Shown here: one piece after another, positions 12,196-24,983 of the stretch | Layout: each line of letters starts with the position of its first letter | Numbering within the stretch: the first letter of the stretch is position 1 | Assembly (NCBI GenBank): GCA_025602915.1 | Contig: JAHLJZ010000085.1 | Location: forward strand, 34,039-98,038 | Source of the DNA: Paraphysoderma sedebokerense | Taxonomy: Eukaryota; Blastocladiomycota; Physodermatomycetes; Physodermatales; Physodermataceae | Length of the DNA stretch: 64,000 bases | Direction: 5' to 3' | Notes under the pieces: model-generated | The model's input: only the letters and a program-made list of their open reading frames with translations | Told to the model about the DNA's origin: nothing | Databases searched by the model: none | Translations under genes and position numbers: made by a program

Positions 12196-13164
12196 GTTTA
12201 GTTTGGTTTGATCTGATTAAGAATACACCAATGGGTAGCTGAGCTATAATATCTTTCTCAAATGCGACCGAAGATAGTACAATCTGAGTATCAAGGTGTG
12301 AGGTAATGACAAAAAGATTGATGTATATTCGATTCGGCCCGAGGAAAGATTTCGAGTGGAAACGAGGAAGAGGAGGAGCGGCCACTGAAGGGAAAACACG
12401 TGACTTTCACGTGACTGTAAGATGCTTTATTACGACATATCACTACATTTATTGTTGCTGCAAGATTGGAAGAGATTATTTAACAAGAAGCAGAACATTT
12501 GAATCATCTCTTGGATTAATACGGATGAATTTAAATAATCAGCGCAAGATGCGGGGATCGCGCCATTCGTTTGGTGGGCCCAAAACCCAGGTATGGCTGC
12601 CAATCCGAAATGATCGGTAACAATGTTTTTCAGGCTAGATCAAATGAGAGTGATTCAATTATTCTGCGTACATGTATACTCAGTGACATGGTAAATGATC
12701 TTGTATTAAAGCTAAGACTTTGTTGTAATCAGTGTGCATAGAATCTGCCAGTGTCAGATCACGCCCGCCTGGAAAGGGATAATCGTAATGAGAGAGCCCG
12801 TCTTTACGCAAACAACACGATTACATGATATTCACACAGTATTACTCGCTGCATTCTTGCAGATGGATATCTATTTCCACTCTTCCACTCCTTCATTCCA
12901 ACAGCAACTTTTCCAGCCCTCACGCCTTCGCAAAGTGTTTGTTCGATGTCGAGGAGCAGAGGAACCCTTAAGATGTCGTTCAGCCACATTCCCCGCGTGG
13001 GGAATCCGCAAAGTGCACAATTTTGCATTTTGATACAAAAGGGATTGAATTTGGAATTTTCAACACCGGCAAACAGAAACTAATTGTAGCAGGAATTAGT
13101 TTGTAAACTATTGGTCGTATCCCCCGCCGTCTGTCCCTCATCCGTCCATGCTCAAAAGTCGTCA
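12196..13164. other. Intergenic / divergent promoter region
   Basis: Separates Mago (minus) from the coiled-coil gene (plus). Several open frames on both strands here lack family motifs. Two CACGTG boxes are described separately. Confidence 0.5.
12397..12416. promoter_or_regulatory. Two CACGTGAC E-boxes upstream of Mago
   Basis: CACGTGACTTTCACGTGAC gives CACGTG at 12397-12402 and 12408-12413, eleven bases (about one helical turn) apart and about 200 bp upstream of the Mago start. Such boxes are bound by class B bHLH proteins. Confidence 0.4.
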
Positions 13165-14800
13165 ATGATGGCCGCAACCGCTATAACTGATTTCTCTGAC
13201 AATCCCGCCAATTCAATGCTGACAGATATGAATGGTAACCCTGATAATTCGCAATTCAATAAGGAAAATGCAAGATTGATAGAAGAAAATGACTATTTGA
13301 GGCAGAAAGTCGCATTTAATAATTCGGAATTGGAGAAATTGCAAGGCGCTTTCTTGAAATTAGAAAGCCAATTCTATAAAGTTCAGAATGAGTATTCCTT
13401 GCTACAAGAAAAGAATACAGAGTTGAATGCAGTGAACCAAAAATTAGAGAGAAAATTGAAGGGTATGTTCAATTATATTGATTATGCTCAATGTCCTAGT
13501 CATGTCCTTGATTGCGACACTGATTATTTGGAACTCAAATGTCGGAACAAATCCCGCTGTGGCACTTCGTTATCCGACATCATTTTTAACTATCTTGACC
13601 AAATCGTCCATAGAAACGAGTTTGCATCAGTCTGACAACTCTGAATTTTCAAAATTCGAGGCTGAACTCTTTGAACTCCGACAAGTATTAGATAATCGCC
13701 CCAACGATGCTCCGTTATCACCTCTGTCCCCGTCGTCCAATTTTTCAGCCGCTACCGATATCTCACCTTTCGATATCAAATCGGCTGCCAGAATCATTAA
13801 GCACCAGGATTCAGTTTTGATAGAATTAACTAATCAAATAGATACATTGACCAAGGAATATGAAGAGGCGACTGAGCAAGTAGAATTAAAAGATACTAGA
13901 ATTGACCAACTCTCAAGCGAAATTGATCAATTGAACGCTCTGAACAAGAATTTGATGGAAGAAAACGAGTCATATCAGATGTTGTTAGAGGAGAGAACAA
14001 TGAAGGGAAATTTTGACCTCAACAGATTGAATCTGTTGTCTGAATTCCAGAATACCCCAGTTCAAGAATCGTCGCCCTTTGCATCTCCGCAACCGGCTCG
14101 CACCGATAAATCCGAAATGCGAAGGCCGACTCTTCATCCAAAAGCATCCACCATGTCTCTTGCCGACGAACTTGGGAAATTTGCGTTATCGCCTCCTTCG
14201 AGCCCTACCGCTCCGGTATCTCCGTCAAGTCCTGTGGAGTCCTCGGAAGAAAGAATTTCTCGGGACCCTACTTATCGCGCACTCAACGATCAACTCCGAC
14301 AGATGCAATCGGAGAATAAAGCATTGGGATTGTACATTGGCAAAATATTATCTCGCATTATGGAAAATAACGCTTTACAAAATGTGTTGGCTACCGATTC
14401 AGATTATGCTGTTGCCGCCGACCACAACGGCACTGGTATCCATGCCCACTCAAATCCCAATACACCACCATCAAAATCACGCTTCCCTAATCCTTCCTCG
14501 CTTTCCAAGAATTACCGTCGGTTTTCATGGATGGGCATGGCTATGAAGGCTTCCTCGTCAGCCTCAGCACCATCAGCGGCACCGCAGCAGCATCCGTCCT
14601 CTATACCGACAATCACTTCAAACCCGTCATCTAACCTCGATCATGAAAATAGAAGAAGTGAAGAATCAGAAAGTTCTATCACCGTTGATAACCCGACGCC
14701 GGTCGTTCCAGTCAGAAGTAGCAGTAGAACTGGGGATATCTTAACCAGTCCAGCGAAAGCAAAGACCAAGCTATCAAAGAGGTTGACTTTTGTTGCATAG
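13165..14800 (+). CDS. Coiled-coil protein of a fungal type, unnamed
   Basis: Two exons (13165-13462, 13614-14800) encode 494 residues. Heptad-rich helices cover about residues 30-100 and 165-250, including LMEENESYQMLLEERTM. A Ser/Pro-rich linker with ADELGKFALSPPSSP follows, then a short conserved-looking helix (ALNDQLRQMQSENKALGLYI) near residue 320, and a Ser-rich tail. I have the impression of uncharacterised fungal coiled-coil proteins with the same 'MEENESyqlLL.E' block, but cannot name one. It has no signal peptide or membrane segment, so is probably cytoplasmic or cytoskeletal. Confidence 0.75.
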
Positions 14801-15157
14801 ACTTGGTGTTCTGGTATATTCTTCAAACTGTTTAATGTTCAATGTTTAGTATCCTCCATGATGCAGGGTTTGACAAGTCGACAAAGTCAAAATGAGATCG
14901 TACGTTTTGAGGCTTTGATCCTCAAGTTCCGCAGAGTGGTGGATCTGTAATAGATCGCAAGTCGTAATTAATGTATTAACCACAAAAAACAATTAAGTTT
15001 TGTATGGATAATTATGTATATCAATATAATAGTTTTTTCATTATAATCTTTCATCTGGAATTACTCAACCCGGCTACATCAAAATTAGTTCCCCACGCAT
15101 TCCCTTTCTCAGGTAATCAGGTCGCGCATATATTGACACACAAAAATCTCATCGACA
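14801..15157. other. Intergenic, nothing recognised
   Basis: AT-rich 3' flank and promoter between two genes on the plus strand. Confidence 0.5.
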
Positions 15158-16637
15158 ATGTTTTCATTTCAAGAATCAACAACGGACTCTAAGTCTACCT
15201 CCTCCGCTATGTCTTCCTCTTCGTCCTCGCCAAGTATATCAACATCGATTTCAGATCACCCATACGCAAAGAAAGAAGAAAAACTAAAACAACGTCGACG
15301 AGGGGTCGGGTATTCTTTCTTTCTGTTTACTTTGGACTCAATATCCTTTCTAGAAGGACACCTGAAACTAACTATAGAATTCTTCAACTTTCATTCAAAA
15401 TAATGAATGGCGCTTGATGATATCTAACAATTAATCATTCAAACTATTCGAATTCAGACACCACCAAACTGCCTTTCGAGGGTTCACTATCATCAAACCT
15501 CCCAGTTGGAGTGCGAATTCAAATACTTCGAATCATTCGGATAAAAGTATAAACAACGATAATAATGATAACGTTGTAGACGATCATAACGATTATATTG
15601 ATCATATGAATGATGTTGGACAAGAATACGAAAACGAGTTCAATCAAGATAATGATTATGATACATGTCAACCTGATATTTCAGATTCACCTTCATCGTT
15701 CAGTTATAATACAACGTCGTCGTGTACGTTTACAAATATACACAATGATGAAGGCAATAATGAGAAGGAATCAGATCAATATGAAGTAGAGTTTGCGGTA
15801 CAGGAAGAACATTTGGTTCAGTCGTTGCGTGTGGTGAGTTTACACGACTCAACGTCCGTTGAAAAGCAGCAAAGAAAGACACAGATTGGTGTGAAAGAAA
15901 AGGATTGTGGGAAAGAAGAAAATGATTCATTTGAGTATACGAAAGTTGAAAACCGAATACAAACGGAAAGTCAAAGTCGCGGGCGAAATGAGAGTGATGG
16001 GTTTACTTTTATCAGAAGGGAAAAGAAAAGTAAAGATGTCGAAACCGATATATCGAAACATTCAAAACCGTTAGAAAATATCAAAATGAAGAAAAAGGAA
16101 GAAGTCAATGAAGACCGCAGCCAACCGGTTATGCAGAAGTCGAAACGAAAACTAGTACAAAAGAAAACCCCCACCACAGAATCACATCAACCTAACACCT
16201 TCGATCACTACGACCACAACGATTTTGATCCGTTATCCGTTGGCTCGTCTGAATACCTACTACACGATATCCCGGTCTCTGTTTCCGAACATCAAACTAC
16301 GAAAAGTGACAAGACCAGGATAAAACCTCACAAACCAAGAAACGATCAAAACGACACTAAATTCACGAAATCCACGACAGTGGTAAAATCAACGGCAATG
16401 ACTCAAATAGATGTCAACGTAGAAATAATTCCGAGATTAACAAGAGCTCAATCCAAAGTTCTTGGTACGTTTTTCTTACTTTCTTCAATTAGAATTCTCG
16501 TGACTTTTAGATCTCGACACGAGTTGCTGATGAATCTTTCTTTTAACTGCGCTTGATGTTTAGGTATAAAACCAGTATACCAGCGTAAATTTGGAGAAGA
16601 TTTGAAATTGTTTTATAAGAAACGAGAGGCAGAGTAG
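15158..16637 (+). CDS. Uncharacterised hydrophilic, probably nuclear protein
   Basis: Three exons (15158-15309, 15458-16464, 16564-16637) encode 410 residues with consistent phases. The N-terminus is Ser-rich, followed by the basic stretch KEEKLKQRRRGVG joined to HHQTAFRGFTIIKPPSWS. The middle is Asp/Asn-rich and charged. The C-terminus is compact and conserved-looking (RAQSKVLGIKPVYQRKFGED then LKLFYKKREAE). I do not recognise the family. The two short ordered ends around a disordered middle suggest a scaffold or adaptor. No membrane segment is present. Confidence 0.65.
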
Positions 16638-16951
16638 AGCATGGAGAACATTTAGATGGTGAATTGATTTTACGGAGACCAGATGCCATAATATACATGA
16701 ATACCAATGTATCATTTTGGTTTTGATATTTAAGCAATACAACATTTCGGTACCAACTGATGTGGAATGAATGTTGAAAGATGGATTACAGATCTTGGTT
16801 GAAACGAGATCAATCATCTGCTACTATTGATCAATTTTTTGGTATAATCTTATTTACAATTTCTACAAAATATTCGTACAATTCTTAATATTTAATCCTA
16901 TCAAAGCAACCTGCGGGTAAACGATGAATAAACCGATCTAGGATGGAACTG

Positions 16952-17626
16952 TTATACCTTAACACCCAACGCATCACTCAATTTATTTAGATTCGCTTTC
17001 TTAATTTTATTCCCTTGATCAGTCGATGTACTTTGGACTGATTTTCTTTCGGTTTTCGTACCGTCTTTCGGAGTTTCCGATGATTGTGAAAGATGTTGAT
17101 ACATTTCTAGAATTTCTCTGGCGTTTTCCTTATGACGAAGAAAACTTAATAACCGTTACGGAGGTAAAGAACGGCTCAGGGGAAATTTACACACCAAATT
17201 GACGGACATTTGGTCACATATATCATCGATGTATTCTAATTCTCGACCTAATTTGTTGATGTACGTTTCCGGTGGGAATAAAGTTATCTGATCTAACCCG
17301 CTGATTCACGAAACAAATAGTAATTCGATATTTAGATTATTGGTCGCGATGAACTTGATGGCAGGGGTGCAAAGAAATTTAAATAGACAATTAAGGGCTT
17401 ACCTGTACGAACTCTGCGCAAAATGATGTAGTATATCACCCAATGTAGAAAACATTCCCTAACGTTGATATCCCCAATAGTGAGTGATACTATTCAGCCC
17501 TGCTCAAACCGCGGAACAACAAACACAAACACAAACCTCGAAAGCTCCTCGTAGTGCATTCGCTTCCGGGATAAACGGTGGCGGCGGGGGTTTTTGTGGT
17601 GGGTTAGACGGATTGTTTGTCGACAT
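16952..17626 (-). CDS. Uncharacterised small helical protein
   Basis: Four exons (17626-17537, 17458-17403, 17300-17193, 17144-16952) give 148 residues. It begins with a proline run (PPQKPPPPPFIPEA), then helices with ALRGAFEGMFSTLGDILHHF, ITLFPPETYINKLGRELEYI and FLRHKENAREILEMYQHL, and ends in a Lys-rich tail. Size, order and helical content resemble small subunits of complexes such as Mediator, BLOC or DASH, but no specific match is claimed. None of the open pieces is long enough to stand out; the model rests on splice-phase agreement across all three introns. Confidence 0.6.
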
Positions 17627-17851
17627 GGATAGGGTTTTGTTGAGTATTATAGATTATAAGAATTCTCTTTTGAATATTGATTCCTGTTCCGTGATAATGT
17701 TCTTGTTTACCGATGAATCCCGTGCTCCGTGTTTAAATTGAACACCATGTTAACCGGTAATTCCTCATTCCATTCGAATTTTAAATCTGATTATCGTATT
17801 CCCATACTCAGTATATCTCATTCTCTCGAATTTTCTTTTAAACCAGTCACC

Positions 17852-19661
17852 ATGAAGATGGATTTAAGAAAAAAAGCAAGCGTCATATTAAATGATCCCA
17901 ACTTGTAAGTGTCCTCGACACTGTGTTCTATATTTATGTTCACTATGTTCGCGCAATACGAGAATGTGAACTCGAAATTGACAGTACGGGTTACTCTTTC
18001 TTTGTCGCTTTGTGTTGTTTGTTGCCATGGTAGATCCGATTCAGAGAGCGAAGAAGACGAAGATTATAATCCTTCTGGAGAGGGTAAATTGTTGTTTACG
18101 ATTTTTTACATGATCTTGATCAACTTCATTGAATGAAGTAGTAGGACATTATGTGAACTGAGAAGTTAGACTGAAATTGTTATTATTTTACTTCATGTGT
18201 TGTGTTGGGGTTTGAACGTACTATCGCGACAGATGACTCTTTAGACGAATCAAGTAGCGATGAATCAGATCTCGACGTAGACAACGAGGACGGTACTGGG
18301 ACCGATCAAGCGGGCCGTTTGTCAAATTCACCCCGATTAGGTGAACAGAGTGGGAGTCCAAGATTCGGAAAGAGCAAAGAGGATAGAAAAAAGAGTAGTG
18401 CAGGAATCAAAGAGAGCAGAAAGAGTTCGTTTAGAAAAGTCATTAAGGAAGAGATACCGCATGACGTATGCTTATATTTGTTCTTGTGAAGAGTTTAGAT
18501 TAATGATAAGGAATGACTGACGTGGTTGTTACAGGTTCTTAAATCTCAGTTTTCGGATCGCTGTAAGTTGTTATTGGTTTACATGTCGTCCGTCACAGTG
18601 TTACTACTGTTTACTCACATGGTGATTTTAGTCGATCACCTAAAACAACTAAAGGACAAAATTGTACGAAAGAAGGATAGCATACCGGCCGAACTGTATG
18701 CAATGTGTGAAGGTATCGTAATTTTGTTTGCAGCACTAATTATTTCGTTATTTTAAACTTCCGTACTATTCGTTTTGCAGCTTATTTAAGAGATATATCA
18801 CATATTCAACAATTGTACAATGATACGGGTCCGAAAATACTTGACATGCAGCGTAACGTTGAGTTATTGCGGACGAATCTCTCAGACGCAAAGTCTACAT
18901 TGAACACTCAAAAATTGGAAGAGACTGATCAACTAGAGACCGTTTACGATTCCGTCACAGAGAAACTTGTTTCTGTCTTGACAGCATCCCTCGATTCGTC
19001 AGTGATGCAAGAGATTGAAGACGAGTACGAGCAAAGATTGCAGCATGCCAAGTCACAAAGCGGGTTTGATACGTTATCACCACATAAAAAACCTCGCAGG
19101 AATTTAAGGAAGCGGGCCGAAGTGATGAAAGTTGTAGAAGAGAGGTTAACAAAATCGAATGTCAAAGAAGCGCTGAATCTGGTGTTTAATCCAGGACAAT
19201 TGAGAAAGGTTTTGAATCGTGGTAGAAAGTCAAAGGCTTCGACTACAGCCGTCAAGGTTGAACCAACTGAACCGAAGGAAGAAAGCCAGGAATCGAAATC
19301 GGATAATACTCTGCATCTTGCTATTCCGAATCATGCTCCTCATTCGAATAACCACAAGTCACCGTCTTTATCACCTCGGCTTTCGAAATTACGACCTCCG
19401 GTTCCTCATGAGTACTTTAGTTCAAGTTCTCAAATACGGTCACGGCCTCCTCATAATTCTACTCCTACATCCGGCAATAGCAGGAAACGTAAAGTAAAAG
19501 AGGTGGAAGAAGAAGCAGTGTTTATAGATACGTCGCCTAAAGTGGGTGGAGGAAGGAGCTCTCCGCGTTTAAATGGGACGGGGCAGAAGAGCCGAAAGAG
19601 AAACAAAGGCGACGTTGTTCATTTGAACGATGAATCTGAGATGACTGTTGTTTTGGAGTAA
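17852..19661 (+). CDS. Uncharacterised acidic/coiled-coil nuclear protein
   Basis: Six exons (17852-17904, 18034-18083, 18233-18465, 18535-18562, 18632-18712, 18781-19661) give 441 residues. The N-terminus has acidic blocks (SDSESEEDEDYNPSGE, then DDSLDESSSDESDLDVDNED) of the kind found in histone-binding chromatin proteins. A helical region covers about residues 115-265. A basic stretch, KKPRRNLRKRAEV, follows, then a Ser/Pro-rich tail with several RKR-type nuclear localisation candidates. I do not recognise the family. The 28-nt fourth exon is the weakest part of the model. Confidence 0.65.
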
Positions 19662-19873
19662 GAGAAGTTGATTAACCATAGACTGCTAGTTGAGTGCGGA
19701 ATATAAAGGCACTCCATTGATGTAGAATACTATCTGTGAATGTATAAATTTGAATTGAACACACTCCAAGTCACATACAATTCTCATTAGAGGTTATATA
19801 TTTTATGACGAAAGTATTTTATATACACAATTCCTCAACAACCTAGGAATTTATCAAATCATTTAGGCTAAGT

Positions 19874-20226
19874 TCAAGCTGATTGATTCGACTTGGGGGG
19901 TTCTGAAGGTATATCTACGTCTGGCCTTTCGACTTTATTTCCTCGAAATCTGTTCCTCATATCGAGCTGTTGTGGGCAATCGAGCAAAGGTTTAGGTGAG
20001 CAACCGAGTTTTCCAAAACACAATATAAGTGAAAGTGACAAGATACCATTCCCCTCCTGCATTCGAAATAACTTCTCTGCAACATTCTACATTTGTAGTC
20101 GACCTCGTCGTCATGTTCACTTTTCAGACAATCTCTAAAGGTGCGGCCAGGGTGTTTTTTGATACAGTCTGAGGCGAGGATACAGTCGATCAGCTCCTGG
20201 CGGATCTGCTTGCACGAGGAAGACAT
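19874..20226 (-). CDS. PET191: PET191/COA5-type cytochrome c oxidase assembly factor
   Basis: Two exons (20226-20047, 19966-19874) encode 90 residues. It carries the twin Cys pattern of the family: CKQIRQELIDC, then C...HPGRTFRDCLK, then DYKC...YFECRRGM joined to LDMRNRFRGNK. The RFRGNK end is diagnostic. These small intermembrane-space proteins are imported by the MIA40 pathway and are needed for cytochrome c oxidase assembly. The intron falls inside the conserved RRGM-LDMR junction. Length matches yeast Pet191 closely. Confidence 0.93.
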
Positions 20227-20510
20227 GATTCAGTTTATATATACACAGTAGCGAGCGAATATAGATATGTCGTCGGAGATTTGCAGAGGGAACGGGAACG
20301 GTTTTTGTTTACTGCAAAGACGCGGCAAAAGAGGAATGCGGCTGATCGGGATTCCCTCTCTGGCATACACACTGACTGATATATATCCACCAGATTGTTT
20401 GTTGTGCTACTGATTACCTACTGAATTAGTTCTTGTGGGGCTGATTAGCATCTCTCAATCTAGCTGAAAAGTGGTGCTGCGTTCCGTTCAGTCTTTCGAG
20501 TCCAGGGAAC

Positions 20511-23500
20511 ATGGTAAGCTGGTCTGCCCGCAGAGATGGCACTCCTTCCAACGGATATAAACATAAACAAATCACCCCTAATCGATGTGTCGTATAGGAT
20601 GGCATATACAGTTACAAAAGATTCATTGATCCGAAGTCAACCGATTTCAAACAAAACTTTATCCTCGGTTACGTGCGGGCTCAGAGTGAACTTACCTTCC
20701 AAACCAAACCATCTGGCCCCTCACTCGTCAACGGATCCGGCGATGCAGAAGATGGAGTACTCCCCCCGATTGAAGTTCAGAACGAAACCGGTCAAACGAT
20801 TGTCATGGGATCTTATGTTGATGACATCGAGGTCAATAGTAGCGCCACCCAAATCAAACCCGAGGGAAAGAAGAAAATGCTGGATGGGATGGTGCAGACT
20901 GATCTGGCATCGAGTAAAAGGTGATTTTCTAAGCCTATCATTATTTTCTTTTGTACATATACAAATCGATGAATGCTGATATGCACAATGCACTGTTAGG
21001 ACCAAAGCCTCACATTTGTCGCGAAGGAAAGAATACTTAAAACATCATAAAGCGAAATCTCAAGCTGAAATTCAGAGTAAGAGTAAGTTTAAGTTTTATG
21101 AATGCAATCATCTCTATCCAAATTTCTGTATATCACTACCTCTATCCTAAAGCTATCAAGTACGATTTCGACGACGACACATCGTTTCTCAAACCTGAAC
21201 CGCCAACGGTGATTGATTCATCGTCTGACAATGAGAAATCTAACGACAATGCATCTCAAAAGAAGCAGCCTATGAAAGCAGGCAAATCAACCGTTAGGCA
21301 AGTATCCACCGTTCCCGACCCATCGCCCGAAGCCCCTAGCCTGTCCAAGATTCGTGATGCCGTTAGACAACAACGAGCAGATACGAAACGTGCTAGAGCT
21401 TCCATTCAAAAGAAAGCGGAACCAGCCAAGGAAGCCAAAAAATCTCAAAAATCCAAGAAATCAAATGCTGCCGGCAAATCAGGAAGCGTGGAGATAATGA
21501 CTGTGAGTCACTTTCTTTCTCTCGTTTGAATTTTCTAAAACTGACATTTACGTTTCAGAAATTCCTATCTGATAAAATCGGCTCTAGTCGCGTAACAGTA
21601 TTTATCTCTCTCAAAGTTTGCTTCATGGTTCCACTACCAACATTCTTGCTTTATCCACAGATTAAGCCCGCCCTTGGAATCTACAATAAAGGGAAACGAT
21701 CAGAGAAAATACAAGTGTCGGAAGGTCCTCGATTTAAACTCTTGGCAACTTAAAGCTCTAACATCTCTCAATTAGTTAACAAACTGTATTGCCCATAGGT
21801 GTAGGAGATCTCGTATTTTCCGAATCTCGATTCTTTGAGGATTTGGGATCAACTCGGAAACAAATTCAATCAAAGTCGAGCAGAAACAAGCCGATATTGC
21901 CGTCCAAAACTCATAACTCCATACAATCCAAATACTTTGCTGAGGAATCACCTGCAAATGATGACGACGATTACGCTTATGAAGCTCCTCCGGATAATGA
22001 TAGCAATATATTCCCGGTCAAATCAAGTGGCAATCATTCTCCACAATCGAAAGACCGCAATGCCTATCCAAGAAATAGTCCTGAATCGCATCATTCAGCT
22101 TACTCGCTCGCTCAGAGACAGCGCAAGCTACAATCCACAAAGCAAACCAGACCAGCATCCAAAAGTCCGCAACAGTCCTCCATTCAAGATACGGGGAATG
22201 TTGCCGGCCCTGAACCGACTCGTGAAACTATTGTCGTTGAGGCGAAAATTGACAGGAGAAGGTTGCGTGAACGTCGACGCAAAATTGTCTTGGAAAGTTC
22301 GGATACTGAAATTGAGACTAGCCGAAAACCATCTGCTGACAAGTCACGTCGTGAAATAAGCCGATCCGACATAGAGCGTACTGAAGTCGTGGATGACGCT
22401 GATGCTGTTAAAATCAAGAATGCCTCGGCAGGTGAAGACAGCATTCCGAAGAAGTCGAACTTGTGTAATAGTCCAAAGGTTACAGATTAGTCGTCGTCGA
22501 ATATACCGGAGCACTACTGACGTCTTACCCTTGGGATCTCTTTTTCTGAAATTTATCCAACTTCAATCGCAACGTCAAAGATTTCCGCTGACCAAAAATC
22601 AATAATAAAAGCCTCTTCCGAAAAACAGTCATGCATTCAAACAGGACCCAAACGTCGAAAGGAAACCCCGACTACAACTGAAGCTACTGGCTCCGATCCT
22701 AAAGATGGTGTCGAGGATGATGAATCTCCTGCCAAAAAGAGCCGCGTATCAAAAGATAGCCGAGACACAGTTGATAGACTATTACAGGAGGTTGACCAAC
22801 TTATAGAAGACCCAACGCTACTTTGGGTCCAAGGGTTTGTTTGACTGATCATTCCATCATCATTTAACCGATTTGTAGTGTTTAGGGAATGGAGCCCGCA
22901 AAGTTCTTAATCATAATTCTATTCCGTTTTTAGCTCACCCAGAAAGCTTCAAAACAGTTCCCGGCCGACGAATGATAAGATGAACACGGGGGATACAAGC
23001 AAGATAGTCGGGGTCCAGTCTCGCAAGCCGCGTAATCCCTTCTTTAGAACACTCGCAATGGTTGATATCCCCAGCTACTACGACGAAGATACGACCACAG
23101 TAGACGATTTACTCAGATTATCTCACCATAATTACTACCCCGATTCGCAAGATCATCCTTATCCTCCTCGACCTTGTAGAACGCCGTCGTTTCACAATGA
23201 ACTCGCCTTCCCCAATTCGCGAGTCGATCTAACTTACGAAGATTTCAAATCACCTGTAGTGTCCCAAATCGTAGCTCCAGCGTACAAAGAAATCATTGAA
23301 ATTTCTGATTCCGACGAAGTTCGTGAAATCGTAGAACTAAAAGATGACTCTCAATCTCATACTTTGCCGCTCCCTCTTCCCATAGACCGCGTACATCATG
23401 TTGGTCATCCTGGCCGCTCATATTCAGTCGAGAATGATTACGAACTTGACGAAATGAATTTACTTTCTGATGAGGTTGAAGCAGATTTGCGTGCTGGTTT

Positions 23501-23768
23501 ACAAGAAATGGTCGAAGGCGGGGAGATTGGTTACGGATTGCAATCTGAGGTTGGTAATAGAGTCGGGTTAGGAGTCGGGTTGGGTTTGACTGGAGGGGGT
23601 ATCAGCAGAGGGTTATTGTCAGAATCTGGAGTCAGATTGGGACTGACGGGTCATGATGTCGCTGGGGTTATTAACAGTGGTTTTAGGGGATTAACAAGTC
23701 AATCTGGAGTTAGCATGAATGGTGTTGAGGCGCCTAGATTTAACTTTCGGCCACATCGATTACATTAA
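20511..23768 (+). CDS. Large protein with SUMO-interaction-like motifs, unnamed
   Basis: My model has nine exons (20511-20513, 20598-20920, 21000-21082, 21153-21502, 21559-21591, 21661-21724, 21799-22478, 22581-22834, 22934-23768) and 874 residues. The first exon is only the ATG, spliced to DGIYSYKRFIDPKSTDF. Two acidic-flanked hydrophobic cores, TVIDSSSDNE and EIIEISDSDEVREIVEL, look like SUMO-interaction motifs. Between them are basic and Ser-rich linkers and an ordered block around FLSDKIG...IKPALGIYNKGKRSEKIQ...GVGDLVFSESRFFEDLGS. The tail is Gly-rich. Probably a nuclear scaffold; meiosis, kinetochore or DNA-repair roles are possible but unsupported. The exon joins near 21591 and 21724 are the least certain. 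Confidence 0.6.
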
Positions 23769-24203
23769 CCTATCTTTTCTGTTCTAAGTCCGAACTTTCT
23801 TTTTACCGTCCAGACTGACAATGATTTTTAATGATTTCTTTTGGAAATAATTCTGGAAAGGATCCTTTGTATTTCTTCTTTGCTAACCTGAAATTTGGAG
23901 CCTGACTTTTGTTACTTGATGAATGACACATCTACATTCCCGAATATTGTGATACTTTTCGGTGACAATAAAGCAACCGATCACAACCGGTCAATTTCCA
24001 AATGGAAAAGAATTTATGTCATTTTATACAACGTTAAGAATGGATATACTACATTTCTTGGTGAAAAATAAAACTACAACTGAGATATACAACCCCCACC
24101 AAAAAATAACCTCGCTATTGAATTAATTAATTAACAACATCTCGACAAAAAGCTAAACTAAAAACGATATCTTGATTCTAACTGATCACGGGATTTCGTT
24201 CTA
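23769..24203. other. Intergenic between convergent genes
   Basis: AT-rich 3' flanks with no coding sequence that I can support. Confidence 0.5.
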
Positions 24204-24983
24204 TTAACGTCTCAGTGTTAAACTTTCGGGAAATTCATAGTCTAGTGCTAACAGTCCGTCTGTTTCGACGATTTTGGAGATATATTTCTCACGGAGAGCA
24301 AGGTGATCCGGATGAGTAAGGTATTCGTTTAAATACTAAAGAAAAAAAATCAGTGAGTACAATTCAGTACAATCATTCAATAAACGTGACAATCTGACGA
24401 TCTTCTAAAACTCTCGTTGCCGTCCGTAACAAAGTTCAAATCAATGAAAACAAGAGTACAAACCTGTCTTGGACCCCAAATTTCAATCACACATCCATGG
24501 GTATACCCTTTACCTCGATCGGTAAAGTTAGGTCCACAATGGACTTTATGGACCCATGAAATGGTAGTTTTCAGTTTCACTATTTCGTTCAACATTTCGG
24601 CAGTAGATTCTGGTGGTGTGTTGGGCTTGATTTTGAATAACACTGTTTGAGTTTGATTGATTTTACCAGAATGTTTTGGGATGATGGGATTATGTATTTG
24701 TGGGGTTAAGAGGTGTCCAAGTAGGTTCAAGCGCCGGAAAAAGTGGTTTGATCGGGACGTTTATGAGTAAGTTTAGGAGAGGTATATTGAGGTTGGATTT
24801 CAAAAGATAAGTGAAGAAATAGTTGAGATTAGTAATTGTGAAAGAAGGGTTTGGATTTAAATGTATAAAAGTAAAAGGAAAAGTGACATCCATACCGATA
24901 TGACTGATAAGCGAACGTTCAGTTGGAGCCGCAACGACCAAACTGAAGAGACAAATCAATGCGACAATAATATTCTTCAACAT
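24204..24983 (-). CDS. Secreted Dabb (stress-responsive A/B barrel) domain protein
   Basis: Three exons (24983-24896, 24642-24464, 24335-24204) encode 132 residues; the first intron is about 250 nt, long for this genome. Residues 1-19 are a signal peptide (MLKNIIVALICLFSLVVAA). The rest is a single Dabb barrel: ISHIVLFKIKP at the start, the FTDRGKGYTHGCVIEI strand, and YLNEYLTHPDHLALREKYI. Dabb proteins form small dimeric barrels used as stress proteins and in some polyketide cyclases. Most that I know of are cytoplasmic, so the signal peptide is notable. Ligand unknown. Confidence 0.88.

Noticed and set aside
12306-13033. Several open frames on both strands between Mago and the coiled-coil gene
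   Set aside because: They overlap one another, lack motifs and splice context, and lie in a divergent promoter region.
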